A stretch of 37,691 nt of DNA from positions 1 through 37,691 of the forward strand of contig JAAZMR010000081.1 of the NCBI GenBank assembly GCA_012798695.1. The letters run 5' to 3'. Shown piece by piece: positions 1 to 8,515 of the stretch; position 1 is the first letter of the stretch, and the number at the start of each line of letters is the position of its first letter. The notes beneath the pieces were generated by a model. That model saw nothing but the letters and a program-made list of their open reading frames with translations, was not told the origin of the DNA and ran no database searches. Origin of the DNA: Bacillota bacterium (GTDB lineage Bacteria > Bacillota > Limnochordia > DTU087). A program made the position numbers and the translations under genes.

Positions 1-1
1 C

Positions 2-115
2 CCGCCGATGACACAGACCTGCATAGAAAAGGTGGCTGATGCTATAAGCCGAGAGTTTTCTATGGTTCAGTATCTGGGCACCTATGAGCTGATTGCTGGC
101 GGCATACGGTGGTGA
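2..115 (+). CDS. C-terminal end of an unidentified protein (cut by window edge)
   Basis: An open frame enters from the left edge and stops at TGA 113-115. About 37 residues are visible, ending in LIAGGIRW. The stop overlaps the GTG at 112-114 of the next frame (GTGA), which suggests an operon with the phosphatase and permease that follow. I do not recognise the family from this tail. From context a corrinoid or metal-uptake role is possible, but that is inference only. Confidence 0.5.
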   Translation, partial: PPMTQTCIEKVADAISREFSMVQYLGTYELIAGGIRW

Positions 116-156
116 CGCAAATTTTAGTCAAGCAGGAAAGGAAGGCAGGAGGTAAT

Positions 157-855
157 GTGCAGCAATTCCCTATACCAGAAAAAAGGCCGAAGGCGAAGGT
201 GGTAAAGCCAATTCGGTACTATCTACTTCGCCATGGTGAGACGGAATATTCGCAGGCCGGCCGCTACAGTGGTTGGGAGGATGCAAGGCTGACAGACACA
301 GGTCTTGAGCAACATCAAACAATGGCAGCGGCTTTGGCCCATACTGATTTGGCAGTTATTTATACTAGTGATTCCTACCGCTGTATACATCTGGCGCAGG
401 CTGTGGCCAAGTCCCGGAAGGTGGGATTGCATAAGCGAAAGGGACTCAGAGAGCTCAATTTCGGCGCATTTGGCGGTAAGACGTATGGAGAAGCGGCCGC
501 AGAGCATCCTCAGGCACTGGCCCGATGGGTAGCCGAACCGGTACGAAATGCTCCGCCACATGGTGAAACCTTAGAGAGGCTTTGGGAACGCCTCCTACCG
601 GTCCTTCAGGAAGTGAAATCGGAGGTGCAAGAGCTGCCCTCAACTGACTCAATCTGTGTTCCAGTGGCCATTGTCACTCACGGTGGGCCTATCCGAGCGC
701 TTTTATGTCAATGGTTGGGCATCCCTCTCCCATACCAGTGGCAGTTTCGAATTGATCCTGGTTCTTTGACGGTCGTAGAGCAGTATGAAGAAGGAGCCAT
801 CTGCTGCTCGGTCAATTGGCGCCCGGGTTGCTTAAGCGCGCTAGAGATGAGGTGA
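157..855 (+). CDS. Histidine phosphatase, CobC-like (alpha-ribazole phosphatase or phosphoglycerate-mutase family)
   Basis: This is a cytosolic histidine phosphatase of branch 1. The phospho-acceptor motif LLRHGET lies about 24 residues from the chosen start. It is followed by a GRYSGWEDARLTDTG segment, and the second catalytic histidine is in VTHGG. The G-W-x-D-x-x-L-T-x-x-G pattern is typical of CobC-type enzymes that dephosphorylate alpha-ribazole phosphate in the lower-ligand branch of cobalamin synthesis. The neighbouring BtuC-like permease supports a corrinoid role, but a general phosphoglycerate-mutase-like activity cannot be excluded. I chose GTG 157 because AGGAGG lies at 147-152. 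GTG 112, overlapping the upstream stop, is the longer alternative. The stop TGA overlaps the start of the next gene by one base. Confidence 0.85.
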   Translation: MQQFPIPEKRPKAKVVKPIRYYLLRHGETEYSQAGRYSGWEDARLTDTGLEQHQTMAAALAHTDLAVIYTSDSYRCIHLAQAVAKSRKVGLHKRKGLRELNFGAFGGKTYGEAAAEHPQALARWVAEPVRNAPPHGETLERLWERLLPVLQEVKSEVQELPSTDSICVPVAIVTHGGPIRALLCQWLGIPLPYQWQFRIDPGSLTVVEQYEEGAICCSVNWRPGCLSALEMR

Positions 856-1907
856 TGGAGTTGCCTACTTCTGAACGGGGGAAAGGCTGGGTATCAACGA
901 TTCTCATTCTGAGTTTTCTACTGGCGATGGTCATGATTATCTCTGCTGCAGTGGGTCCGGCTGATATTGCGGCCCTGAATGTAGCGAAGATGCTCTGGCA
1001 GCGGTTGCCTGGTTTAGGTCAATGGCATGAAGGCGATTGGCCTGCTGCGCATAGTGTTATCGTTTTTCGTGTGCGCCTACCTCGCATAGTTTTAGCAGCC
1101 TTGGTAGGGAGCGGGCTGGCCATGGCGGGGACAACATATCAGGGATTGCTGCAGAATTCTATGGCTGACCCTTATATCATCGGTGTGTCGGCTGGTGCTT
1201 CAGTAGGTGCCACTTTGGGTATAGTGCTGCGGGGTAGTTTTTCTTTCCTGGGCCTTTCTACGGTAACCCTGATGGCGTTTCTAGGGGCTGTAATCACCAC
1301 CTTTCTAGTGTACAATATCGCCCGAGTAGGGGGGCGGGTACCGGTTGGTACATTGCTCCTCGCCGGTGTAGCCGTTAGTTCCTTTCTCTCAGCGATAGTG
1401 TCGTTTCTTATGGTGCTTTCCAGTCAGTCTATGCATGAAATTGTGTACTGGATGATGGGCAGCCTGTCGGGTAGGAGTTGGGACCATGTCAGAGCCAGCC
1501 TGCCTTACCTGATTTTGGGAGGACTGGTAGTGCTCTTCTACTCCCGGGAGCTGAATCTCATGCTCCTGGGAGAGGATGCAGCACACAATCTCGGTGTAAA
1601 TGTGGAACGGGTCAAAGCCATATTACTCACTGCGGGCTCACTAATGGCAGCGGCAGCCGTATCTGTGAGTGGTGTTATTGGTTTTGTAGGGTTGATTATC
1701 CCCCATACCGTGAGACTCTTGACCGGGCCTGATCATCGCATTCTTTTGCCGGCAGCTGCGTTGGTCGGCGCCATTTTCCTCGTTGCGGCTGACACATTGG
1801 CTCGTACCATCATGGCTCCCGCAGAATTGCCGGTAGGTGTGATCACGGCTTTGGCGGGGGCGCCGTTTTTTCTCTACCTGCTTCGACGTCAGAAGGAACG
1901 GCGCTAA
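855..1907 (+). CDS. FecCD/BtuC-family ABC transporter permease
   Basis: This is an integral membrane subunit of a type II ABC importer for corrinoids or ferric siderophores. It is about 350 residues long, the usual family length, with many hydrophobic helices. Family hallmarks are visible: RLPRIVLAALVGSGLAMAG, then LQNSMADPYIIGVSAGAS, the GFVGLIIPH segment that contacts the ATPase, and a C-terminal ELPVGVITALAGAPFF. ATG 855 shares a base with the upstream stop (TGATG), which indicates translational coupling. TTG 816 is an unlikely longer start. No ATPase or binding protein follows within the window, so the rest of the transporter probably lies upstream of position 1. Choosing B12 over iron rests only on the CobC-like neighbour. 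Confidence 0.88.
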   Translation: MELPTSERGKGWVSTILILSFLLAMVMIISAAVGPADIAALNVAKMLWQRLPGLGQWHEGDWPAAHSVIVFRVRLPRIVLAALVGSGLAMAGTTYQGLLQNSMADPYIIGVSAGASVGATLGIVLRGSFSFLGLSTVTLMAFLGAVITTFLVYNIARVGGRVPVGTLLLAGVAVSSFLSAIVSFLMVLSSQSMHEIVYWMMGSLSGRSWDHVRASLPYLILGGLVVLFYSRELNLMLLGEDAAHNLGVNVERVKAILLTAGSLMAAAAVSVSGVIGFVGLIIPHTVRLLTGPDHRILLPAAALVGAIFLVAADTLARTIMAPAELPVGVITALAGAPFFLYLLRRQKERR

Positions 1908-1981
1908 CATGGCTCTCTGCCCTTGCGGCACAGTAGTAATGATGAGTCAACTAGGTTAGCATAGTATTGGTAGGTTGTACC

Positions 1982-1990
1982 TGGTATAAT
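1982..1990 (+). promoter_or_regulatory. Extended -10 promoter candidate for the phosphohexomutase gene
   Basis: A perfect TATAAT at 1985-1990 is preceded by TG at 1982-1983, an extended -10 form. No good -35 is seen at 17 bp. Transcription would start near 1997 and give a leader of about 147 nt before ATG 2144. Confidence 0.55.
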
Positions 1991-2105
1991 AGGGCTGGGA
2001 TAATGGTACTTGCTCTTCGTATCTTGCATGGGGAATCAAAAGAGGTATGATGAGGAGAAGTTAGTACCATCAGAAGGAGCCGAAGCTCACCAAGAGAGGA
2101 GGGTG

Positions 2106-2134
2106 GACCGCTTCCATAATTGAGAGGAGCGGTC
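2106..2134 (+). promoter_or_regulatory. Leader hairpin overlapping a Shine-Dalgarno sequence
   Basis: GACCGCTTCC (2106-2115) pairs with GGAGCGGTC (2126-2134), giving nine base pairs with one bulged T and a 10-nt loop. The 3' arm contains the purine-rich GAGAGGAG (2122-2129). A second strong Shine-Dalgarno sequence, AGGAGGG (2097-2103), lies just 5' of the hairpin. Only two T residues follow, so it is not a terminator. Confidence 0.55.
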
Positions 2135-2143
2135 TTAAAGCCT

Positions 2144-3577
2144 ATGGGAGGCGGCGTCAAGCAGATCAAGTTCGGCACCGACGGCTGGAGAGCCGTCATG
2201 TGTGATTCTTTTACTTTTGCTAATGTGCGCCTAGTGGTGCAAGCAATAGCTAGATACATACTGGATAGTCAAAAGGCTGATAGAGGGGTGATTATTGGCC
2301 ATGATGCTCGCTTTCTAGCGGAACGTTTTGCTGAGGAAGCAGCCAAAGTGATGCTGGCCAACGGTATCAAGGTATACATGTTACCCGAAGATGCCCCCAC
2401 ACCGGTGGTGGCCTATGCGGTCACCTTATGTCAATCTGCGGGAGCCGTAATGTTTACTGCCAGTCATAATCCGCCAGAATATAATGGAATAAAATACATA
2501 CCAGACTATGCTGGGCCGGCTACCTCGGACATTACGACCAACATAGAAAGCAATCTGGGTGAACCGGTGGCGGCTGAGGCAGAGTCTATGGATCTGGCAT
2601 TAGCCCGCAACCAAGGGCGACTGGAGATCATCGACCCCAGGCAGCAGTACTTTCAGCGTATGGGTGAATTAGTGGACTTTAACGCAATCTCCAAGAGCGG
2701 CCTCAAGATTGTTTGTGATCCCATGTTTGGTTCAGGCCGCCACTATTTGCCGGATATTCTCAAGGCTAATGGTTGTCAGGTGGAGATCATTCGCGGTCAT
2801 CGGGATCCTCTGTTCGGGGGAAGGTTGCCGGAGCCAACAGCTGCTGAACTGGTACCACTCGTAGATCGAGTAAGGGAAAGTGGCAGCCATTTGGGTCTAG
2901 CCACTGATGGGGATGCAGATAGGTTTGGAGTGATCGATGGCACTGGTGCATATATTACTCCTAATCAAGTCATAGTGCTGCTCTTGGCGCATCTAGTAGA
3001 GCATAGAGGATACGATGGAGCCGTAGTGCGCACGGTAGCGACTACCCATTTACTGGATCGGTTGGCCGGAAAATACGGTCTGGAGCTGATCGAGACACCA
3101 GTTGGATTCAAGTACATCTGTGAACAAATGCGGAACCAGCCTGTGATTATCGGTGGTGAGGAAAGCGGGGGGCTCAGTATTGGCACCCATATACCAGAGA
3201 AAGATGGTGTTTTGGCTAACCTTCTGGTTGCAGAAATGCAAGCAGTGCGAGGAGAGACCCCAAGTCAAATACTCCAAAAGATCATGGCTGAGGTAGGGGC
3301 TATGCATAGCCGACGGATCGATCTGAGATACCCGGATGAGAAGAAAGCCAGTCTGATTCGGGAGTTGGTGACGGCTCCACCAGAGGTGATCGCTGGGCGT
3401 AGGTTGGCTCGGATTACCGATATCGATGGAGCCAAACTGATCTTGGAAGATGGGAGCTGGTTCCTAGTACGTCCGTCGGGTACGGAACCGTTATTGCGTA
3501 TTTATGTTGAAGGTGAATCAGAACAAGAAGTACAAGAGATCGTAGATGCGGTCACCATGTTTGTAGAAAAACACTAA
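2144..3577 (+). CDS. Phosphoglucomutase/phosphomannomutase family protein
   Basis: This is an alpha-D-phosphohexomutase that interconverts hexose 1- and 6-phosphates for glycan precursors. All four signature loops are present (numbering from ATG 2144): the phosphoserine loop TASHNPP near 105-111, the metal loop DGDADRFG near 255-262, the sugar-specificity loop GGEESGG near 337-343, and the phosphate-binding loop RPSGTEP near 443-449. The GEESGG loop fits glucose/mannose enzymes better than GlmM, but the substrate cannot be fixed by eye. TTG 2120 is an alternative start, and neither start has ideally spaced ribosome binding (see the leader hairpin). The gene has its own promoter and is followed by the htrA-like gene after 82 bp. 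Confidence 0.9.
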   Translation: MGGGVKQIKFGTDGWRAVMCDSFTFANVRLVVQAIARYILDSQKADRGVIIGHDARFLAERFAEEAAKVMLANGIKVYMLPEDAPTPVVAYAVTLCQSAGAVMFTASHNPPEYNGIKYIPDYAGPATSDITTNIESNLGEPVAAEAESMDLALARNQGRLEIIDPRQQYFQRMGELVDFNAISKSGLKIVCDPMFGSGRHYLPDILKANGCQVEIIRGHRDPLFGGRLPEPTAAELVPLVDRVRESGSHLGLATDGDADRFGVIDGTGAYITPNQVIVLLLAHLVEHRGYDGAVVRTVATTHLLDRLAGKYGLELIETPVGFKYICEQMRNQPVIIGGEESGGLSIGTHIPEKDGVLANLLVAEMQAVRGETPSQILQKIMAEVGAMHSRRIDLRYPDEKKASLIRELVTAPPEVIAGRRLARITDIDGAKLILEDGSWFLVRPSGTEPLLRIYVEGESEQEVQEIVDAVTMFVEKH

Positions 3578-3659
3578 GCCTAGATATGCATCTCGAGCTA
3601 CATAGTCTTCTGCCTTGCAGACATACTAAGGTAAACTGCTAAGGGAGGAGACGTATAAT

Positions 3660-4790
3660 ATGCCCGGGAAACGGTTCAGTGGTCACCGGGAGCTGGTGAC
3701 CATTCTCATTGCCTGTGCCATTATCGGATTGGTTGCCGGTTGGTGGGTTGATCAACGATGGGGAGCGAGGTCTTCTCCACCTACCCCCGAGGAGATTAAG
3801 GCGGAAGAGCAGCGTGATTCTCGAGACGATCTAGACGTTCTGGCTGACCTAGAAACGGCCGCCGTCAGAGTAGTGGAAGAGGTAGGGCCGGCGGTTGTGA
3901 AGATAGCAACAACAGAAAAGGCGATTATCGATCACTTCTTTGCGGGACGGATTGTGCAAGAGCGGGAAGGTATTGGGTCGGGAGTAGTGATGGACGAGGA
4001 TGGCCATATTCTCACCAATAACCACGTTGTAGCCGGAGCTTCAGAGATCAGAATATTCCTCCCCCGGCGTACTGATCCCTATAGGGGGACAGTAGTTGGT
4101 GCCGATCCCTTCACTGACCTGGCTGTAGTGAGGATATCTGGCAAGGATTTGCCAGTGGCGGCTTTGGGTGATTCTGATAAGCTGCGGGTGGGTCAGTTGG
4201 TCATCGCCATCGGTAATCCCTATGGATTTGATAACTCGGTTACCCTAGGTCTGGTCAGTGCTTTGGGACGGGGTTTGCTCATTGATCCGGATTACGACCT
4301 GCAGATCGAAGGAGTCATTCAGACCGATGCTTCCATCAACCCTGGCAATAGTGGTGGACCGCTACTGGATTTGACAGGACGAGTTGTTGGAATCAACACA
4401 GCTATTATCCCCAGTGCTCAGGGTATAGGCTTTGCCATTCCAATCAACACTGCCCGCAAGATCGCGGCAGAACTCATTGCCCATGGGAAGGTGCTTAGGC
4501 TGGGTATCTTGGGTGGAGCTATAGATGAAGTGTTTATCGCCCGATATGAACGGGAGACGGGGGCCAAGCTGCCGGTTAAGACTGGGATTTATCTAGTGGA
4601 AGTTGTAGATGCTGGACCGGCGGCCGAAGCAGGTCTACAACCTGGTGACATTATTACCAAAATCAATGATCGGGAAATCAGCACCATGGAGGAACTGGTT
4701 TCAGCGGTACGGAAGGCTGGGCATGGCGGGGAATTGAGCATCACGATTCTCCGTGGAGAGAATGAACTAGGGGTAACAGCTCACCTGTAG
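3660..4790 (+). CDS. Membrane-anchored HtrA/DegP-type serine protease with one PDZ domain
   Basis: This is an extracytoplasmic quality-control protease. An N-terminal anchor helix (about residues 11-30) is followed by an acidic linker. The trypsin-like domain carries the catalytic triad: His122 in TNNHVV, Asp153 in FTDLAVV and Ser231 in NPGNSGGP. One PDZ domain occupies about residues 280-370, with GIYLVEVVDAGPAAEAGLQPGDIITKIN. The 376-residue length is normal for Gram-positive HtrA/YyxA-like proteins. The start ATG has GGGAGGAG upstream at good spacing. rlmH follows after 48 bp, an order also known from Bacillus, where an htrA-like gene (yyxA) precedes rlmH. Confidence 0.92.
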   Translation: MPGKRFSGHRELVTILIACAIIGLVAGWWVDQRWGARSSPPTPEEIKAEEQRDSRDDLDVLADLETAAVRVVEEVGPAVVKIATTEKAIIDHFFAGRIVQEREGIGSGVVMDEDGHILTNNHVVAGASEIRIFLPRRTDPYRGTVVGADPFTDLAVVRISGKDLPVAALGDSDKLRVGQLVIAIGNPYGFDNSVTLGLVSALGRGLLIDPDYDLQIEGVIQTDASINPGNSGGPLLDLTGRVVGINTAIIPSAQGIGFAIPINTARKIAAELIAHGKVLRLGILGGAIDEVFIARYERETGAKLPVKTGIYLVEVVDAGPAAEAGLQPGDIITKINDREISTMEELVSAVRKAGHGGELSITILRGENELGVTAHL

Positions 4791-4838
4791 TTTATTCAGA
4801 TACCCTTCCTGCCAGAATCCGAGGGAGGGTGTTCTTAA

Positions 4839-5321
4839 ATGATGCGGGTTACCATAGTCGCCGTGGGAAAGCTTAAGGAAACTTACTTAGCTAAAGGTGT
4901 AGCGGAATATGTCAAGCGACTGCGATCGTACTGTCAGCTGAAGATCATAGAAGTGAAAGATGAAGCTTTTCGGGAGAGGCAGTCTCCTGCACAGCAAGAA
5001 ATAGTGAAAGTCAGAGAAGCTGAACGGATCCACAAAGCGATCCCACCGAGGAGTTATGTTATAGCACTAGATATGCAGGGAGTAATGAAGTCGTCGGAAG
5101 AGCTGTCAATATTGATCGACCAAGTAGGTGTAGAAGGTTGGAACCACGTCACTTTCGTGATCGGAGGAGCTTTGGGCCTGCATTCTTCGGTGATCAAGGC
5201 TGCTCATCTGCATGTTTCCTTTTCCACTCTCACTTTTCCCCATCAATTGATGCGTTTGATATTACTTGAGCAGATCTATCGATGGTTCACTATTATCCGG
5301 GGAGAGCCTTACCACCACTAA
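4839..5321 (+). CDS. rlmH: 23S rRNA (pseudouridine1915-N3)-methyltransferase RlmH
   Basis: This SPOUT-class methyltransferase modifies pseudouridine 1915 in helix 69 of 23S rRNA. At 160 residues it is essentially the standard length of about 159. The glycine-rich SAM-binding knot VIGGALGL is at about residues 108-115, and the C-terminus HQLMRLILLEQIYR...IIRGEPYHH is diagnostic. ATG 4839 and ATG 4842 are adjacent, and GAGGGAGGG lies about 9 bases upstream of the first. A strong hairpin terminator follows immediately. Confidence 0.96.
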   Translation: MMRVTIVAVGKLKETYLAKGVAEYVKRLRSYCQLKIIEVKDEAFRERQSPAQQEIVKVREAERIHKAIPPRSYVIALDMQGVMKSSEELSILIDQVGVEGWNHVTFVIGGALGLHSSVIKAAHLHVSFSTLTFPHQLMRLILLEQIYRWFTIIRGEPYHH

Positions 5322-5322
5322 A

Positions 5323-5351
5323 CAAGCCAAGGGCCTTATACCCTTGGCTTG
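5323..5351. terminator. Bidirectional intrinsic terminator between convergent genes
   Basis: A perfect 11-bp stem, CAAGCCAAGGG/CCCTTGGCTTG, has a 7-nt loop. It lies between the rlmH stop and the end of the convergent isomerase-family gene. TTTAG follows on the minus strand and TCAATT on the plus strand, so it probably serves both, with weak U-tracts. Confidence 0.75.
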
Positions 5352-5385
5352 TCAATTGCCATGCAGATCGAATGATTAGCATGCA

Positions 5386-6795
5386 TTACCCTTTGTGATA
5401 ATAAACATCCCAGCCTAGATACTTGCTGAAAGCCTCGTAGACTGCACAGGCTACCTGGGACTGGTTGATGGCGACATGATGCTCAAAACCATTGTTGCAG
5501 ATATGCTTTACTAGACATTGCAGTCCAGGAATCTCGGCTACTCCATAGCCGCCGAAGGTTGTCAGTGGATCACTGGTGAACTTACCTTCTCCTACATAGG
5601 CTTGAATCTTGCCATTCAGATCATCGGTACTTACTCTGGCAAAGGTAAACGGGCCAGATTTGATTCTCCCTGCAACTGTCCCATATGTGTTCTCTTTGCC
5701 TACGGTGCCGGCAATAATGTCCTGGTAAGCCATGGTAGGCTCTTCCACCAGATCTCGTGGGAAATTACTGCAGTGGAAGGCTACTAGCTTGTTGGGGTCA
5801 TCGCCATAGTTGTTATTCCAATCGATGATGCCACTAGGGCTGCCAGAAGCTGCCTGTAGTGCAATCATGCCGATGAGTCCCGGTATGTCGACCTCGCAAG
5901 CACTGGGCAGGAGGCTGTTGCTCATCATGCTCATAATGGTGCAGGGCACTATGCCAAAGAACTCCTCCATAGAGGTCCAGCACTGGATGGCAGTACCGAT
6001 GAGATCATGATCATTGACCCATTGATCAATCACTACACCAAACTTAGCCATCTTGAGAAGAGCAGACTTAGGAACCCCTTTAGTAGGAATATAATCTGTG
6101 ATTTCACTTAGTCGGGTCTGGACTGATTGGTCATCATCACCCAGACGGCTAATAAGTCCAAAGATCTCTGACAGGTCGATGGGTTCTACTGAAATGCCCG
6201 CAGCCTCGAGCAATTTTTCGCTATAACGTACCGTCGTGAAATTCGGTGGGCGAGTTCCAACCGCCCCAATGCGAGCTCCATCCAGTGTCTTAATGATTTG
6301 ACAGACCGCTTCGAACCACTGCAAGTCTTCAGCAAAAGAGGGATCGTTAGGGGCTACAGTATGTTTCGTGGTCAGAGAAAATGGAATGCCATACTGCCGA
6401 AGATTGTTGCAGACCGAGAGCTTACCACAAAAGCTGTCCCGCCGATGGGCGATATCCATTTGCTTTGCGTCATCGGCAAAGGCATGGACCAAAACAGGGA
6501 CTTTCAGTCCGGATAGGCGTATAGCATTGGCTACGCCTCGCTCATCGCCGAAGTTCGGTAGTGTTACCAAAATGCCATTGATTTCGTCTTGGTGTTCCTT
6601 GAAGAGAGCGGCACACTTCTGGGAATCTTCCCATGTTTCCACCGTTCCTAGGGTCGTGTCTTCGGGGGAAAGAGCGATGACTTTCATACCCTGCTGTTCT
6701 ACGGCATCAATCATCTGTTGCCGTCCATCCTCACATAGGCTGTCAGGGAAGAAGTCCCTATTACCCACGATAAGACCCAAAGTAATCTGGGACAT
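5386..6795 (-). CDS. L-fucose/L-arabinose isomerase family protein
   Basis: This protein of about 469 residues resembles the L-fucose/L-arabinose isomerase superfamily. The N-terminal Rossmann-like half contains LGLIVGNRDFFPDSL and HAFADDAKQMDIAHRRDSFCGKLSVCNNL. The C-terminal half contains NSLLPSACEVDIPGLIGM and GDDPNKLVAFHCSNFP. Members interconvert aldoses and ketoses or act on related sugars, so the exact substrate is not deducible. I chose the ATG at 6793-6795 because GGAGG sits 7-8 bases upstream; the frame remains open upstream to 6828. It is monocistronic, convergent with rlmH, and has a 17-bp palindrome upstream of its start. Confidence 0.8.
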   Translation of the reverse strand: MSQITLGLIVGNRDFFPDSLCEDGRQQMIDAVEQQGMKVIALSPEDTTLGTVETWEDSQKCAALFKEHQDEINGILVTLPNFGDERGVANAIRLSGLKVPVLVHAFADDAKQMDIAHRRDSFCGKLSVCNNLRQYGIPFSLTTKHTVAPNDPSFAEDLQWFEAVCQIIKTLDGARIGAVGTRPPNFTTVRYSEKLLEAAGISVEPIDLSEIFGLISRLGDDDQSVQTRLSEITDYIPTKGVPKSALLKMAKFGVVIDQWVNDHDLIGTAIQCWTSMEEFFGIVPCTIMSMMSNSLLPSACEVDIPGLIGMIALQAASGSPSGIIDWNNNYGDDPNKLVAFHCSNFPRDLVEEPTMAYQDIIAGTVGKENTYGTVAGRIKSGPFTFARVSTDDLNGKIQAYVGEGKFTSDPLTTFGGYGVAEIPGLQCLVKHICNNGFEHHVAINQSQVACAVYEAFSKYLGWDVYYHKG

Positions 6796-6836
6796 GGTTT
6801 TACCTCCTTCTATATGACGAAAATTCACGAATCTTC

Positions 6837-6853
6837 CTAGTCAAATCGACTAG
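6837..6853. promoter_or_regulatory. Palindromic operator candidate upstream of the isomerase-family gene
   Basis: CTAGTC-aaatc-GACTAG is a perfect inverted repeat with 6-bp arms and a 5-bp spacer. It lies about 40 bp upstream of the minus-strand ATG. Its size and symmetry fit a dimeric repressor site, but no regulator is encoded nearby and I see no clear promoter to anchor it. Confidence 0.4.
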
Positions 6854-6932
6854 CTATTCAAAATGCTTCGGCACTGAGCAGGACTTTTCCTTTTTCCGCT
6901 AATACGAAAGAAGCGAAAAGGAGATCAGGTAT

Positions 6933-6962
6933 TTGCAGAGAACCGCATGCTACGGGTATAAT
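6933..6962 (+). promoter_or_regulatory. Sigma-A promoter of glyS
   Basis: TTGCAG (6933-6938), an 18-bp spacer and TATAAT (6957-6962). Transcription would begin near 6969, leaving a leader of only about 44 nt, too short to hold a T-box. Confidence 0.75.
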
Positions 6963-7012
6963 AGGGCAAGGACCTTGGATAATGTACATAAACGGCGGGA
7001 GGAGTTTAGGTG

Positions 7013-8398
7013 ATGACGGAGAGAACCATGGATCAGTTAGTAGCCTTGTCGAAGTCCCGGGGTTTCGTTTTCCCGGGTTCAGAAATATATGGAGGCCTAG
7101 CTAATACCTGGGACTATGGACCCTTGGGTGTTGAGTTGAAGAACAACATTAAGCAAGCTTGGTGGAAGAAGTTTGTTCAAGAATCGCCGCATAATGTTGG
7201 TTTAGATGCAGCCATATTAATGAACCCACAGACCTGGGTGGTCTCAGGGCATGTAGGTGGTTTCAGTGATCCACTGATCGACTGCCGGCAGTGTAAGGCT
7301 AGGTTTCGAGCGGACAAGCTGATCGAGGAACATATGGCTAAACGGGATCATGAAGAGGTGGTCGATGGCTGGTCTGAAGACCGGATGTTTGATTATATCC
7401 AGGCAGAAAGGCTAGCCTGTCCGCGTTGTGGTGGACGGGACTTCACGGATATTCGGCAGTTTAACCTGATGTTTAAGACATTTCAGGGCGTGACAGAGGA
7501 CGCCAAATCAGAGGTTTATCTGCGGCCAGAGACTGCTCAGGGCATATTTGTCAATTTTAAGAATGTATTGCGCACCTCACGCAAGAAGATACCGTTTGGG
7601 ATAGCTCAGATTGGGAAATCATTTCGGAATGAGATTACGCCCGGCAACTTTATCTTTAGGACGCGGGAGTTTGAACAAATGGAGCTGGAGTTCTTCTGTG
7701 CACCCGGTACGGACACTGACTGGTATGATTACTGGAATTCATTTTGTATGCAGTGGCTGCTGGATCTAGGGCTGAAATCCGAGAACCTTCGCACTCGGCA
7801 GCATACCGCTGAAGAGCTTTCACACTATAGCAAAGCTACAACAGATATCGAGTACCTTTTCCCCTTTGGCTGGGGTGAGCTCTGGGGAGTAGCTAATCGT
7901 ACAGATTATGATTTGCTGCAACATGGCAACGCAACTGGTGAGGACTTGAGCTATTTGGATCCTTATACTAATGAGAAATACGTCCCCTATTGTGTTGAAC
8001 CTTCAGTGGGAGTTGATCGGTTGTTCCTGGCGTTCTTGGCTGATGCCTATCAGGAAGAGCAGTTGGAGGATGGTCAAACCAGGACAGTCTTACGATTACA
8101 CCCATATCTTGCACCCTATAAGGCAGCGGTACTGCCACTATCCAAACGATTAGGCTCCGAGGCAGAAAAGGTTTATGACAATCTCCGTCGGCACTTCCCG
8201 GTGGACTATGATGATGGGGGCAGTATTGGAAGGCGCTATCGCAGGCAAGATGAGATCGGGACACCGTTTTGCATCACCTTCGATTTCGATTCCCTGGAGG
8301 ATAAGAAGGTGACTATTCGCAATCGCGATTCAATGGAACAGGTACGGTTACCTATTGAACACGTCCTGGAGTACCTGGAGGAGAAACTGACATATTGA
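7013..8398 (+). CDS. glyS: Glycyl-tRNA synthetase, single-chain (homodimeric) type
   Basis: This class II aminoacyl-tRNA synthetase charges tRNA-Gly. It opens with [23 protein letters not shown] and the dimer motif [15 protein letters not shown] zinc-ribbon-like insertion has CRQCKARF and CPRCGGRDF. Motif 2 is visible around [20 protein letters not shown] and motif 3 around [16 protein letters not shown], before the C-terminal anticodon-binding domain. The length of about 461 residues is normal. ATG 7013 sits 8 bases from GGGAGGAG; GTG 7010 is also possible. This alpha2-type enzyme, rather than the two-subunit GlyQ/GlyS, is common in some Bacillota, archaea and eukaryotes. Confidence 0.97.
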   Translation: MTERTMDQLVALSKSRGFVFPGSEIYGGLANTWDYGPLGVELKNNIKQAWWKKFVQESPHNVGLDAAILMNPQTWVVSGHVGGFSDPLIDCRQCKARFRADKLIEEHMAKRDHEEVVDGWSEDRMFDYIQAERLACPRCGGRDFTDIRQFNLMFKTFQGVTEDAKSEVYLRPETAQGIFVNFKNVLRTSRKKIPFGIAQIGKSFRNEITPGNFIFRTREFEQMELEFFCAPGTDTDWYDYWNSFCMQWLLDLGLKSENLRTRQHTAEELSHYSKATTDIEYLFPFGWGELWGVANRTDYDLLQHGNATGEDLSYLDPYTNEKYVPYCVEPSVGVDRLFLAFLADAYQEEQLEDGQTRTVLRLHPYLAPYKAAVLPLSKRLGSEAEKVYDNLRRHFPVDYDDGGSIGRRYRRQDEIGTPFCITFDFDSLEDKKVTIRNRDSMEQVRLPIEHVLEYLEEKLTY

Positions 8399-8515
8399 TG
8401 TTTCTGATTAATCTTCAGCCGGTCCCAAAATCGTGCAGATGACTATGGCTGGGTTTTGATCCTGACAGTCGGGGGTATAAATAGGCCAGAAATATCTCCC
8501 TAGGAGGGAATCGGA

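Noticed and set aside
2030-2134. T-box riboswitch before the phosphohexomutase gene
   Set aside because: GGGTGGACCGC resembles the T-box antiterminator motif, but it lacks a base of the consensus, there is no room for a normal stem I, the hairpin has no T-tract and the gene is not amino-acid related.
6969-7012. T-box before glyS
   Set aside because: The promoter leaves a leader of only about 44 nt, far too short.
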